Assembly (NCBI GenBank): GCA_023078685.1
Contig: JALGAS010000007.1
Span: 2,914,001 to 2,978,000 of the forward strand
Direction of reading: 5' to 3'
DNA: 64,000 nt
Origin: Neopestalotiopsis rosae
Taxonomy: Eukaryota > Ascomycota > Sordariomycetes > Amphisphaeriales > Sporocadaceae
This document shows, piece after piece, positions 33,915 through 45,288 of the stretch. How positions within the stretch are numbered: the stretch's first letter is position 1; the number at the start of each line of letters is the position of its first letter. A program made the translations under genes and the position numbers. The notes under the pieces are model-generated. The model searched no databases. It saw only the letters and a list, made by a program, of their open reading frames with translations, and had not been told where the DNA came from.

Positions 33915-35330
33915 TTACATCGCCATCGGCATTGTCATGCCGGGAAGTTCCTTGAGCCCTATCGTATGTTTGGTCAGCACTTTTACGGGTCATCCGAAGC
34001 AAAACAGTTTTTTGAGGAATGAACCGGGCGAGGGGCAGGGGAAAATCTCACATCCGTCGTGGTCCTCGTCCACGGTCCTCTTGACGCTGCACTTGGTACC
34101 GGCGTCGACGGCCTGGGTCTTGAGGGAGGCGCACTTTGCGCCCATGCAGCCCGACGTGTCCATGGCCTTTTGCAGGGCGTCGCCCTTCCAGCCAAAGACG
34201 TAGTCGGCGTGCTGGCCCAGCCCCGTGTTGTCGCCCGTGCTCAGGTAAAAGGGCTGCGAGCCGTCCGTGGGCCAGTCGTTGGGGTCGTTGAAGGGCGTCG
34301 TGTCCCAGACCACCTCGTACATGAGCTGCGGGATCCGCACCGGGTGCGTCGACGGGCAGTCGCCGCCCAGGCTGAGGAAGGTGGCGGGGCCGCCGCTCGG
34401 GTAGGCCACGTGCGACTTGTGGTCGGGGCTATCTAGGTTCTTGCCGTCCCAGCATCTAGAGTTTTTACGGTAAATATGAGGTTATACATGTGTGTTGGAG
34501 CAAGTGGAATCTACTCACGTTGGAAAGTGGATGTTGGAGCGAATACCTCCCTTGCAGGGCTTTGGTGGAAGAGCTTCAGTATCGATCCTACAACAAGTAT
34601 TAGCACGCCCGACTTGCCGGGAAGAAAAGAGGTACGAACTTGGCGTCTTGACATGGCGCAGAGACATCACCGCCAAAGTTTGGGCCGGTGTAGCAGCGGT
34701 AGCAGTTTTGTCGCTTGAGCGTGGTGTCTGGCCGCGAGCGCTGGTTGGGGTCGCCGACAAGCATGCGGAAACCCTAGGAATTGGAAATTAGCATAGGGAA
34801 TGGTTGTGACTATACTTTCGGGCAGCTTACCGGCTTGAATGCGGTGATCTTCCCTGGCTGGGCAGAGACATAGTACACAAGGACACCATCTGCCATCTTG
34901 TTGCTGTAGGTGTCACCGAATTGGAGTCTAGGAGCTGGTTAGCACACTTGATCGGAACTTATCAGGTGAGGCTCTTTCATAGCACGTACGCTGCACCCTT
35001 CTGTTGTACACGCTTGTAGGTGCCATTGCGTGCCTTGAAGTAGAGGTTGGCAGTCCAGTAGTTGGAGAAGTCCTCGGAGAACTCGCAAGTCGTGCAAGTC
35101 GCCGTGTTGGACACGTCGCTGGTCGTCATGGAGGCGTTGAAGCCGTTGCCGCCGACGATCTGGTGGACGTGCGGCGAGGGGACGGATCCTGGGTTGACCA
35201 GAGGGTCCAGACGATCAATGACGAGCTGGGGGCATCCAAACCGCAGCATCGTCAGCCCGCCGCCGCCGCCAAACTGGGGCACAGCATCGGCGAGCGAGGA
35301 GAAGAGCGCAAGGAGGGCAGTGCGATACAT
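33915..35330 (-). CDS. Secreted DUF1996 protein
   Basis: Signal peptide MYRTALLALFSSLADAVPQF, then a Gly-rich spacer and the DUF1996 start LTMLRFGCPQLVIDRLDPLV. Next comes PSPHVHQIVGGNGFN, a His-containing conserved motif, and CTTCEFSEDFSNYWTANLYF, also conserved. Several introns follow. A later exon carries the conserved SLGGDCPSTHPVRIPQLMYE. The last exon is small: splicing CACGACGGAT to a downstream exon gives DHDGWLKELPGMTMPMAM and a stop at 33915, which matches the usual GWL-LPG ending better than reading on through to the stop near 33990. Length is about 370-400 residues. The role is unknown; the family is secreted and common in wood- and soil-living fungi. Confidence 0.85.
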
Positions 35331-35900
35331 GTTGACAGTACCTTGCTAAAGAATGAAACTGGGGAAGAAAAGGACAAAGGTTTGGGTTAGCCAAAAATCC
35401 CTTGAGGACTGGGAACATGCATATAAACACGAGTTATGGGCAGGAGTGCTCAATTCTTCTGGAGAATCGCTCTGTGCATCCGCCTCGTGCCGCGTATTGA
35501 ACTGCCGATGGTGAACCGCCTTTACCCAGGTGGGTATAATATAGTAATATGGAAGGCTATAGGCACCATTCATTTAACTGGCTGGTTGACAGCGGCACAT
35601 CAATACCAGAACGAATCACAATACAGGAAACATACTTAACCCGTATTGCAACACCACCTTATTTCACGTGCGAAGGGAACATTTCGCCGCTGGGGCTTCT
35701 GCACCGCAACATCAACCCTTGGTTAGTCCATGACTGGTGTTGGTCAAGCCGGGTAGCTTTCTGGAAGTCTTGGCTCTCGTTCCTTTTGTCGAAGAATGTG
35801 ATTTCAAGGATGTCAGATGTCACGCAGGTATTTCAAATGTAGATGATGATCTTGCCGCCCTCTCGTGGGTATTTCGCACCGCGAACTGAAGTGTAACCCA
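35331..35900. other. Intergenic, promoter of DUF1996 gene
   Basis: About 0.57 kb. No gene recognised. Confidence 0.4.
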
Positions 35901-37070
35901 TCATGTATCCTTGGCAAATAGATACGAGTGGTTCATTCCACAATATTGAAGGATACACACTTCACTTGTTTCTATTTCCGCAACAATCATCATGGCGAGA
36001 TAATACAGCTCGCGTAGCTTGAACACCACCATCCACAAAGTCATCTTTCCTACCCTAGGGTTTCTCTCACTTATTAGGAAATTCCTGCTATTCCAGCAAC
36101 ATTCAAACTGATGCAAATGATTGCCTTGACACATAAAAGTCTTATGGTTCGCAGGGCAGTCCCAGCAAAACTCATGTTTGCAATTCTTGCCTGTAATTGT
36201 TGGTCAGCTTGAGTAGTTGAAAAACTGAAAAAACAAATTGCGCTATAGGAGACTGATATCACGAAAGGAAGAAACGTGTGGAGAACTGACAATCATACAT
36301 CACACCTCGTAACTCTCCTCGCAGTCCACGGATCACCGGCATGACCTGACCAATGATCAAGACATTTCCAGCAAAACTAGTGACCAGACCTTGTACCTGA
36401 AGTACATAGTTTTGACTCAGTAATGTCGAAGCCTCACATGTGTGTATGTGGTCTCACTTGATTGAAGGCAGACATGTCTTGAATAGACCCGGGTACAGAG
36501 AGATCGGCCGAGCGGAAGGGGATTTGACAACTTACATGTCATATGAGCGCTGTTCGGTGGTTAGTGATCATGGCGTCAGCAGGCATAGGGCCGAATACAC
36601 AACCATCATCCTGTCTTCTCAATGCTGCACGAACAACTGGGACAGCGCTTGGCGATCTCTCGAATCACGTCTTGGCTCTGCTGCTCTTCACGTTGTCGCC
36701 TCACCAGCTCTGCCTTGCCGTTATCGGTCCCTTCAATTGCATGGCCGTGATCCCTACTGGCCAGGTATTCATCAAATCTTTCGCAAGTCATACCCTCGTG
36801 CCACTCTCTTCTGTGTCGAAAGCAATATTTCATGCTGTAGTATACACATCGGAATAAAGGACCGCCTGCCTTGGCGTCGTGTATGTGGCCGGATCCGCAG
36901 TCATCGGGACACCGGACAAAGTCGGGTATCTCGCTCATGGCGGCCCTAGTTGCCAAATCGTTGTATCTACATCCAGTGTCAGGGTATTCAGGTGGCTCGT
37001 TGAAAGTCTTTGTCAATGGTCATCTATTCATCATAGTATCTCGACACTTTTCGGAACATATCAAAACAAA
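35901..37070 (-). pseudogene. Relic of an IBR (RING-between-RING) E3 ligase
   Basis: Splicing in minus orientation gives a recognisable IBR protein. A weak junction joins DMFRK to YNDLATRAAMSEIPDFVRC near 37050-36985. Then come CGSGHIHDAKAGG, YCFRHRREWHEGMTCERFDE, a coiled linker and AKRCPSCSCSIEKTG. A 51-nt intron with branch site CACTAAC leads to AHMT, and a further intron to CKNCKHEFCWDCPANHK (exon 36190-35901). This is the usual IBR/second-half layout. Three things point to decay: no RING1 is found upstream before the neighbouring gene, an in-frame TGA follows KTG, and the zinc cysteine expected in the GC-x-HMTC motif is replaced (WFAHMTC). The 5' limit is approximate. An alternative is a two-gene annotation split, but the losses argue against function. 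Confidence 0.6.
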
Positions 37071-37165
37071 TGATATACTGTCGGCAATTCCTAAAATGGT
37101 ATCCTTCTCCTGCCTTCACTCCAACCATTTTGATCTACACACTTTGTTTACATGGAGCAAATGAA

Positions 37166-37570
37166 TTAACAGCCATCTCCCGACAACTTGCCCGAAGTCG
37201 TGCATCCAATCTCGCAGAGGTTATCTCCGCTATTGTAATCAATGTGGAAACCGTCACCGTCGTCAGTCACGGTGATCTTGGAACCATAGCAAGCATCCGA
37301 GCCGTTGGGGACGACGCGAGTCCAGCCAGCCTCGCGGCTACGGCAAGTGCCTGTCACCACTCGTGTCAGTACCAGATTTGCCCGATGTATGTATCTCAGC
37401 AAGGCAGACTTACCCTTCTTGTAGAATTCTACTTTTTCGGTACAGGAGCAGACGTCTGTCAGAACGACACTGCAGTATCCGGTGCTCTCGCTGTAGGATA
37501 GAGTGAAGAAGTTGGCGGTAGCGCCCGAGACCAGAAGGCCGGAAAGAACTGCGGCGATGGCGAACTTCAT
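37166..37570 (-). CDS. Small secreted cysteine-rich protein
   Basis: About 113 residues from two exons. The signal peptide is MKFAIAAVLSGLLVSGATA. The mature part has eight cysteines (STGYC, DVC, SC, GTC, DAC, NLC, EIGC and the C-terminal GDGC), an even number suited to four disulfides. The intron (GTAAGT to GTGACAG) joins EFYKKG to TCRSREAGW in phase. No family was recognised. Size, secretion and cysteine content are typical of fungal effector-like or cell-surface proteins, but that is inference. An ATG in context ATCAAAAATGAAG starts it at 37570. It lies directly upstream of the IBR relic on the same strand, in the position where the relic's missing RING1 would be. Confidence 0.75.
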   Translation of the reverse strand: MKFAIAAVLSGLLVSGATANFFTLSYSESTGYCSVVLTDVCSCTEKVEFYKKGKSALLRYIHRANLVLTRVVTGTCRSREAGWTRVVPNGSDACYGSKITVTDDGDGFHIDYNSGDNLCEIGCTTSGKLSGDGC

Positions 37571-38562
37571 TTTTGATATCGGAGAATGTTTCTTATGAGG
37601 TTTTCCGAGGCGCCTTTTGGTTTGCTGTTTGTCGGAATTGCTTTGGGATGCTCTGAGGATAGTTCTTTTGGTCAGTCCTTGGCTGGGGCTTTTATAGACA
37701 ATGGGAACTATATTGAATGCCGTGCTGCCGAGAAGACTCAACGGTCTCACTTGGAGGACGACCCGTTTTCAGCGAGCATCTCACGAACATCAAAGTTGAT
37801 CCAATATTCTGATCCTTTGGAGTTGTCAACTTGGTAGGAGGAATCGGGCAATCATACGCTAACAACACAAGTACAATGCATTGTACAAAGGAGCTAGCAA
37901 TATTACGTACGCAAAAGGATCATCTGTTCAGCAAGGGCCATTGTATAAACATTGCCTCTTGAATAAGCGAACCTCATTATATCCACAAGCATGGAATGAT
38001 CAGTGGCAGTAGTTCAACGAATTAGTGCGACTTGACCAATAGCATCCAGCGGGCTCCTTGTGCGATGTAAAAACGGTCAACATCAAGACTTCTGAACTAT
38101 GATGTGGTCCCCTTAAAGTTCTACAAATGTAAGCTGAAGTGGACCGAAGGCTAGGTATGTAAGCAGTGGAGTCGTTATTGCGGCCGCAGTGGATGTGCAG
38201 TTGGCCATTGCAAGCATCTGAGCCGTGTTAGGGGCTTGGGGTCCAAAGATCCGCATCAAAAGGGGACCATCGCCAAATCGCAGTGGGTCAAATGATAGAT
38301 CAAGCAGCGAAGAAAATTTTGTATGTAGTGAAAGCTCGTAAAACCTTGTTGCGTTGACAACGCATCGTCGAGCTGAAGGTATCTTATGAAATTGTGGAAT
38401 ATCTAGATAGCCAGACCCCCAACTCATTCTGCCCAGAAAGCCCGCAACGCTTGCTCAAAACTATTTCTCATCTGAATCTGTCCCTCATCTGAATTCTCGA
38501 GGATCGCGACGAGCTCTGGTTGTTTTGGTTCAAAGTCTTTGAAGCTCATCGAAAGGACATAT
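37571..38562. other. Intergenic
   Basis: About 1 kb. On the minus strand from about 38595 to 38425 a 57-codon frame (SFKDFEPKQPELVAILENSD) is open and may be a shifted continuation of the gene to its right. Otherwise nothing noted. Confidence 0.4.
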
Positions 38563-40188
38563 TCATCGGACATTCGGGCGTTCTTCGTCATCAATCGCGA
38601 GAATCTCGGCGATCACCGCTGGAGCCAGCTGATCCAAACGTATGGCATCCCTCTGCTGCGGTCCCTGCCATTCATACAGTTGTCTTTGTTTGCAATGGCA
38701 TTCATCGCTTGTCAAGTTCATGGGATTATAGCGAATCTCCTGCCGTGAACGTTTCCAAAAGAACGTTTCGTCAGGCCCTGACTCCATCAGTGCTGGCGTT
38801 ATGGCGCAGACTGGTATTATGTGTTTGAGTACTACTTCTTTAAACGAATCGTCGTATTCGGGAGGCAGCATTTTGGGGTCAAATTCGACTCGATTATCGT
38901 ACACATCTTCTAGCACTACTCGGGGTTCGTCGTGCATAAGTTGCAGAATGGAAGAAGGGTTCTTCGGGTCGTACAAGGTCAACTTCATGTAGAATGGATT
39001 GTTTGTGGACCGCATCTTTTCCATCAAGCGCATGGCCGGCTCGATTATCTTGTTCCCGATGCTTTCGGCCACAGCTTCCATTGTTGCAGTCGGCATCAAA
39101 AGATGCAGAGGATCGGCAAGTTCAAACGCCATCCTCTTTCTAAATGCGGCTCTCGCCGCAGCAAAATCGGGATGAAGGGTCATGCTGTAATAAGCCTCAT
39201 TGGTCCAATTGCGTATGTAACTCGCCGCTACGCCACTGTCAGTCAGGCTTCAGGGAATAATTGGCATTGATACTGACTTCTTTCTGGTCTGGCGAACTTC
39301 GTCATGGAACCTGCAAGACGTTCCACAACGAAATTACCACAATCCCAAGCATCATAAAATGGCTTTGAGAAAATATCCTCGTAGAGAACTCGCCATATCA
39401 AGGCAAGAACGATATCCTGAGACGTTTCTGGTTGTGTTGTAGCCTCGACCAAGTCAAAGTAATTCCTCAGAGGGGCGCAGAGTCTGGCAGCCGACCCCGG
39501 TCTTGCATGGATGCTGTGAAGAAGATCATTGGCCGCAACTGGGTCATTGAACAGATGTCCGACAGCGTTTTCCACCCATTGCTCAACTGTACCGCACAAC
39601 TGTTCATATTCCTAGCCATTGTTAATCAACATCCCGAAGAATAGTACGAACACTTACCATGCTGAGCTCTTTAGGTGTAACGTCCCGGAAGAGCGGGGCA
39701 AGATCTGTCAGTCGACCATTGGTATCGTCCAGGTCTTCATTTGCCTCGGTGAGCTGATTGGTGAGATCCCGAATCTCCTGTTCACGGTCTGCAACTTCGA
39801 GAGTAGCATTCTGGAGACAATTTTGGGTTTCTGCCAATTCATTGTCAAGGTTGTGGATGTGTTGCTGAAGCTCGTTGATGAAGCTCTTGAGATCTTCAGT
39901 CTCAGACCAATAATCTTTGACTTTGTTTTCCAATGTACGGAGTTGCTTCCGGTACTCGGCAGTGGGATCTTTCAACACTAGATCTACTTGCCCCTTGATG
40001 ATTCCCGCTAGTTTCAGGAGATATCGGTGCGATTTCTCATGCAAGTGAGCGACGCAGCGGTTTATGTAAAAGTTGACCTCTCTCATCATCTTCCTCACGG
40101 CCACGTTGTATGATATGAACCTATATCTGAACCCATGCGGTTCATCTGGTGACATGTCGAGGTTCCATTGGTCATGGGGCCTCGGCAT
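38563..40188 (-). CDS. Coiled-coil protein of unknown function
   Basis: Three exons: from ATG 40188 (MPRPHDQWNLDM) to the donor after PKELSM near 39659; then EYEQLCGTVEQWVENAVGHL to RPERS near 39279; then HMTLHPDFAAARAAFRKRM to the stop at 38563. Length is about 510-520 residues. The first exon has a long coiled coil (ENKVKDYWSETEDLKSFINE, HNLDNELAETQNCLQNATLE). The rest is alpha-helical and hydrophilic, without catalytic motifs I recognise. No signal peptide or membrane span. Just past the stop, another frame continues for 57 codons with protein-like content, so the true C-terminus may differ by an unseen splice or a frameshift. This resembles lineage-specific hypothetical proteins of Sordariomycetes. 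Confidence 0.65.
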
Positions 40189-41362
40189 ACTTGCGGAAGA
40201 AGCAGATTCGAAAAGGTTGTCAACGTGGAGGCCCCTCTTGTAAGGAATCAAGTAATGTACACGTTTGTTCCGCCACTAAGATGTCGTAGAGTCGTTGACG
40301 TCGATTTGATGTTCGAGTTGATGCTTGGCAATATGATATAGCATTCGCGATTCGTGTAGAGGCTTGTAATATTGCTCTCGAAATACTCGTTGCAACCGAT
40401 AATAAGAAGAAAAGCACCAGTCAAGTCAATTACTTTTCGGGTGATGATGGCGTCTGTTATTAGCAACAGTGTATTGTCAATACAGATCTTCATATATGCC
40501 GAAAGTATTAGATTGACATGAAAACAAGAAGGCTACCTAGCTATTTCGAGTTGCCAGTATCTTCTGGTGCACCTGCACAGGAACTTTTCCATCAGAATCC
40601 ATGCCAGACTAAGGCATTTGCTTTAGGTATGCGGTTAAGCTCCTTGGACACGATGTCAGGGACAAGGCTTTAGCCTAATTTCTTTTTCTGCTCTCATTTC
40701 TATTCCTCAATTCTATTTTCAAAGAAGAAGGAAACCACCTAGACCAAGACAAAGTCAAAGTAAAAAAGAAAAACACTTGTTGTCTTCAAAAGAATTCTAC
40801 TCACAGACTATGTATTATTTAGGCAGCATCGCATCTATTTTGAACCAATGTAATCCTCCCTTGTCCTTCATGGCTTAAGACATCGCTTGATATAGAGATG
40901 TAAGATGTATTGGAACAATGTTTGAGATGGAGTAATTGAGAAATTAGCAAGTAACAAAGCAGAAAGGAAATATGCATTAGCATTTTTGTCCTGCAAATGT
41001 GTGACGAATGTCTATGAATAATATTGGCGCTGAGGAAGTCTTTATAGAGATCAATTTCTGTGCTTTGTGTGAAATGAGATGGGCTGCGAGTGTCTCAAGA
41101 ATGTATCGGTATCAACATTGAGATTCTTTTGTCATGGTTTCATTTTTGACACATCCTGACATACTAGTAAGTTCTGTGACAGAATATGTGATTCATTGAA
41201 AGATTATTAAGGTATCAAGAGGTCGGGATACAATTCGAACTGAAGTGTATATAATGGATGTCCATGCCCCGCTATCAACCATTAAAACCATTGCCATCAA
41301 TACTCGATTGTCGCAACCCATCTACACACAACCACGAGGAATAATTCACCGAAACACTCAAC
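40189..41362. other. Divergent intergenic, 1.2 kb
   Basis: AT-rich promoter region between the coiled-coil gene and the Hsp70-like gene. In-frame sequence extends upstream of 40188 without an ATG to about 40275. CT-rich and A-rich tracts lie near 40675-40780. No further gene recognised. Confidence 0.4.
41248..41255 (+). promoter_or_regulatory. TATA-like element of Hsp70-like gene
   Basis: TATATAAT lies about 110 bp upstream of ATG 41363, in the expected place for a core promoter. No perfect heat-shock element array was seen upstream. Confidence 0.4.
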
Positions 41363-43558
41363 ATGTCGGCTTCTTCGAAATCAAGTAATAAGAAAGTCGT
41401 TGTCGCTATTGACTTTGGTACAACGTTCTCTGGTGTCGGCTGGGGCGAGCTTGTCGGCATTCACACGCAAAAACATATATCGAGATGGCCAACAAGTCAG
41501 ACTTCCCGTGAAGGCCATAGGGCCGAGAAGGTCCCTACCAAATTACGATACACTGGATCCAAGGGCTATGAATGGGGCTCTCAGATTTCGGATGACGCTC
41601 CTGAAGCCGAAATCGTTGAATGGTTCAAATTGTATGACTCCTTGTGCAGTGTTTCGACTTTATGTTGATTAATTTTTGGGACCTGGATCCATCCATCCAG
41701 ATGATTGGCCAGGGAGTCATGAACAACGAACGTTCCCCATCGATGGACCCCCAAAAGCATGTCTCTGACTTCCTGAAAGGGATTGGAGAGCATCTACTAC
41801 ATGTTTTGAGAACTAGCAAGGGCAAAAGTTTCCTCCGTGGGAAAACCTTCGAATTCGTCATCACGGTACCGGCTATATGGACGGAGCTGGCGACGCAGCG
41901 GACCATTGAGGCTTGCAGGCTAGCTGGTGAGCCATTCGCCGATGCTAAGATACACGTGGTCTCCGAACCGGAAGCCGCAGCCAGTGAGTAATTCTTCAGA
42001 GCAGTCAAGTACACTGTCACTACACAATGTTGCCTTACCTGGTCTTCAAAGCGATCACGATTATCGATGCAGGATAAAGAAGCAAAAGGAAGAAATAAAA
42101 GCAGATGACATGACTTAATTGGCAGTTCAGAGTGTACTAACTCTAGAATTTTAGTGTATACGATATCTTGTCTAGCGCCCGACGCTATAAAGATCGGAGA
42201 CTCCTTCGTGGTTTGTGATGCTGGCGGTGGAACTGTTGATCTGATTTCGTGAGTTCTTGGGCATCCTATTCTTCATAAGTGAAGATCCCGTATCTGACTT
42301 CATGATAGATATACAATCTCCCAACTTCAGCCTGTGCTCGAACTCAAAGAGGCCACTGCTGGGGATGGAGCTTTGTGCGGTTCCATCTTCCTGAACGCCG
42401 GATTCGAGAAATTCCTACAAGAAAAGCTGGCCGATGAACCGAATTTCAACGAAGAGGTCATGAAATTGGCCTTGAGTAAATTTGAGAGAGAGGTAAGTTG
42501 TTGCAGACCACTAGCACCGGAATCCATATGCTAAGACTGGGCAGATCAAGCCGCAATTCTGCATGAGTAGTCTGCCCAACGAGAGATTCTTGATCCCATT
42601 CAAAGCCCTGAGCACAAGTATCTCCCACAAACGTCGAGTCGGTAACATTTTGCTGGAGGCTCAAGAAATCAAGAATGTCTTCGAGCCAGTGGTAGAGAAG
42701 ATCATCCAGCTCGTGCAGAAACAGATTACCGAAAGTGGAGTTGCAATCAGGGCCGTCTTCCTCGTTGGCGGTTTCGGTTCCTCTACATACCTACGAGAGC
42801 GACTGCAGCAGTCACTTCCGGAGACTGAGGTCATACAGCCCGAGGATTCCTTGCTCGCTGTTGTCAGAGGTGCAGTCATGAAAGGCTTGGAGATCTGCGA
42901 TTCGGAACGGTTGACACTGATCAAAGTGAGGGACCGGGTAGCGCGCAAGCACTACGGATTTTGCCTGAGCGAGCGTTACAAGTCGTACAAACATGCCGCC
43001 TATGAAAGCGACAAACACTGGTCTGCGTTTGACGGTAATTGGAGAATCAATATGATGACCTGGTTTATCAAGAAGGTAGGGAATCTGCAGGCGAAGCTAC
43101 CTAGACACTTAAAGACTGAGAGCTGATTCTTCTGGACTACAGGGAGACACCGTGTCTGAAGAACGACCATTCACCCAAGCGATATGGATGCACAGTCTAG
43201 TCTCCAAGGGGCACTTTGGCGTGGTAGATATTACAATCTATACCGACGACTCGGGTCGCCAAGCGCCGGATCGTAAGGACAGTGGAGTCAAAGCGCTGTG
43301 CACGGTCACCATGGATCTGAGCCCCATCCCGCTCCGTGATGTACCGCAAAAGCTGGGCGCAGATGGTTTGTATTACTATGAGATAGATTACGTGGTCGAA
43401 TGGGTCTACCATTCTAGGTCGACGGAGTTCACTTTGATCTATGACGGCAAGTCTTCCATCAAGTCTTCTACCAAAGCTTTCTCCCTTTTCATAAGTCATG
43501 TCAATTCTGACCAGTACCAGGAAAACGGTATGACACTGTGACAGTCGAGTACGTCTGA
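41363..43558 (+). CDS. Hsp70-like actin-fold ATPase (fungal expanded family), reading frame uncertain at first intron
   Basis: N-terminus carries VVVAIDFGTTFSGVGW, the phosphate-1 loop of the Hsp70/actin fold. Later come FVITVPAIW, EPEAAA, the phosphate-2 loop VCDAGGGTVDLIS and the adenosine motif FLVGGFGSSTYLRERL. There is no DnaK-type peptide-binding domain. Instead a C-terminal region ends DGKRYDTVTVEYV. Most introns splice in phase, including one with a GC donor (GCAAGT at 43447, acceptor before 43521) needed to reach that ending and the stop at 43556-43558. The first intron, GTATGA at 41632 to CCATCCAG at 41700, looks genuine but leaves the frame off by one (TT then ATG ATT). This suggests a one-base loss and possibly a pseudogene, or an error. 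Length would be about 590 residues. The family is abundant in filamentous fungi and its role is poorly defined. Confidence 0.7.
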
Positions 43559-43844
43559 TCTCAATTCCACGGCTCGAAATGGATCACTCTCGTCGCAAGG
43601 ATCATTGTACTCATACTCCCGACAATGGTTGTCGTTCCTAATCCGGAAATCGCTATAGCGTGATCAACGCACGCAATTCACGTGACGGGTGACGCTATAG
43701 CGATAACGCATGATCCGATGGTATCATATCCGAAGTTCCGCAGTCAGTCGCCTTTGGAATTAAGGGTTTTCATAGATGAATAGACAGTAATTGATTTCCT
43801 TTCTCTTGATCAGTGTAAATGAGTAAATTTTTCAATTTTCCAAA
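43559..43844. promoter_or_regulatory. Promoter region of second FAD monooxygenase
   Basis: Contains two copies of the palindrome CGCTATAGCG at 43651-43660 and 43693-43702. Flanking bases make them inverted relative to each other (ATCGCTATAGCGT and ACGCTATAGCGAT). The spacing is 42 bp and the distance to ATG 43845 is about 145-195 bp. Confidence 0.45.
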
Positions 43845-45288
43845 ATGACCGTAGATCCCATCCCACACCTCAAAGTGGCCGTCGTCGGCGGCGGTCCAGG
43901 CGGCTTAGCTACAGCCATTGCCTTATCCAAGCTAGCAAACGTAGAGGTGACCATCTACGAGCAGGCAAACGTCTTGCGTGAAGTTGGAGCTGGAATAAGC
44001 ATTGGCACGAATTCGTGGAACGTCCTGAGTCTGCTTGGCGTGGCGGATACTCTGACGAGTGGTCACGAGACATGGACAATACTCAATCTGTAAGTGCATT
44101 ACAAAATCACATGATAGCCAGCTAGACTCTTCACTTACACGACACATAGTAATGGTCGTTCCGGGGAGGAGCTCTCACGTCGCGAAAAACCACGCGACGC
44201 TACTGGGCGGCCACCAGTTCGAACTCAGCGAACGGCATTACAGTCGGCGCTGCTCGCACACATCAAACCCGGAGTACTCCAACTGTCCAAAAAACTGACA
44301 AGTATAGTCGACAAGGGGACCGACGGCGTTGAACTCCATTTCAAGGACGGCACGACTGCGACCGCAGACCTTGTGGTAGGCGCAGACGGTATACGGTCGG
44401 TGAGTTGACACGCTTTCGATTCATACTCCAAATATTCGAGAATGGCCTCTCTAATCATCACAATCACGCAAAGGTCGTCCGTGACGCAGCGTGGCCAGAC
44501 TACGAAATAAAGTTCACAGGCACCACCATCTGGCGCACCCTCCTCCCCTGGGACCAGGTCAAGGACCTGGACCCGCGCTTCGGGACCACGGCCTGGTGGC
44601 ACTCCCCCACCACGCACGTCTACTTTTCGCCCGTCGGCGAGGGCCACTGGGAGATTGCCTGCCGCGCCTGGCACGACCCGGCCGTCCACAGCGCCAGCAA
44701 AGTCAGCTGGGGTGTCCCGGTGGACAATGCGCACGTGGAGTCGCATTTCACAGTACGTCTGCTTGATTCTCCCGAAAATGTCTCCGACATAAAGACAATG
44801 TGCTTACATTCCCTCATAAGGAGTATCTTCCCGATATTAGAGAAGCTCTGGGTCGGGTACCCAATGGCAACTGGCGCGAGTTTGCTGCTTTCGCCGGACC
44901 CGAGCTTGCCAAGCTCACTGCCTGGAACAACAAGATCGTGCTGGTAGGCGATTCTTCACATGCTCTTTCTGGAGCGTTTGGATCTGGTGCTGGATTCGCC
45001 ATGGAAGATGGATGGGTTCTGGCGCAGGCACTACTGCGATACAGGAACGACTTGAGCAAGGCATTACCATTGTTCGATCAAATCAGGCTCCCCTATTATT
45101 CCAAGATGTATGCACATCTTGCATCCCAGGCAGAAGGCAGACAACAGAAATTGGAGCGGCTTGAAAACCCTACGTGGGATCAAAGAGTTGTGAACAAGAT
45201 CATCGTCGATGGTGGCAAGAACATGGACTGGATCTACCAGAATGACATAGAGGCGGTATGGAATGCGAAGACCAACGAGAAGAATTGA
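43845..45288 (+). CDS. FAD-dependent monooxygenase, salicylate hydroxylase-like
   Basis: Group A flavin monooxygenase, about 420-430 residues from four exons. The dinucleotide motif VAVVGGGPGGLATAIALSKL is near residues 10-30, with E in VTIYEQ. GAGISIGTNSWNVLSLLG resembles salicylate hydroxylases. Exon 2 gives RTQRTALQSALLAHI, where arginine contacts FAD, and VVGADGIRS. The C-terminal exon has VLVGDSSHALSGAFGSGAGF, the ribityl-binding GD motif, then AMEDGWVLAQALLR. Donor and acceptor pairs near 44090-44150, 44403-44475 and 44754-44821 keep phase. Family members decarboxylate and hydroxylate salicylate-like aromatics, but the substrate here cannot be read from sequence. No neighbouring aromatic-degradation genes are visible. 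Confidence 0.85.

Noticed and set aside
41160..41200. Possible heat-shock element before the Hsp70-like gene
   Set aside because: Only isolated TTC and GAA blocks with wrong spacing. No three-unit array.
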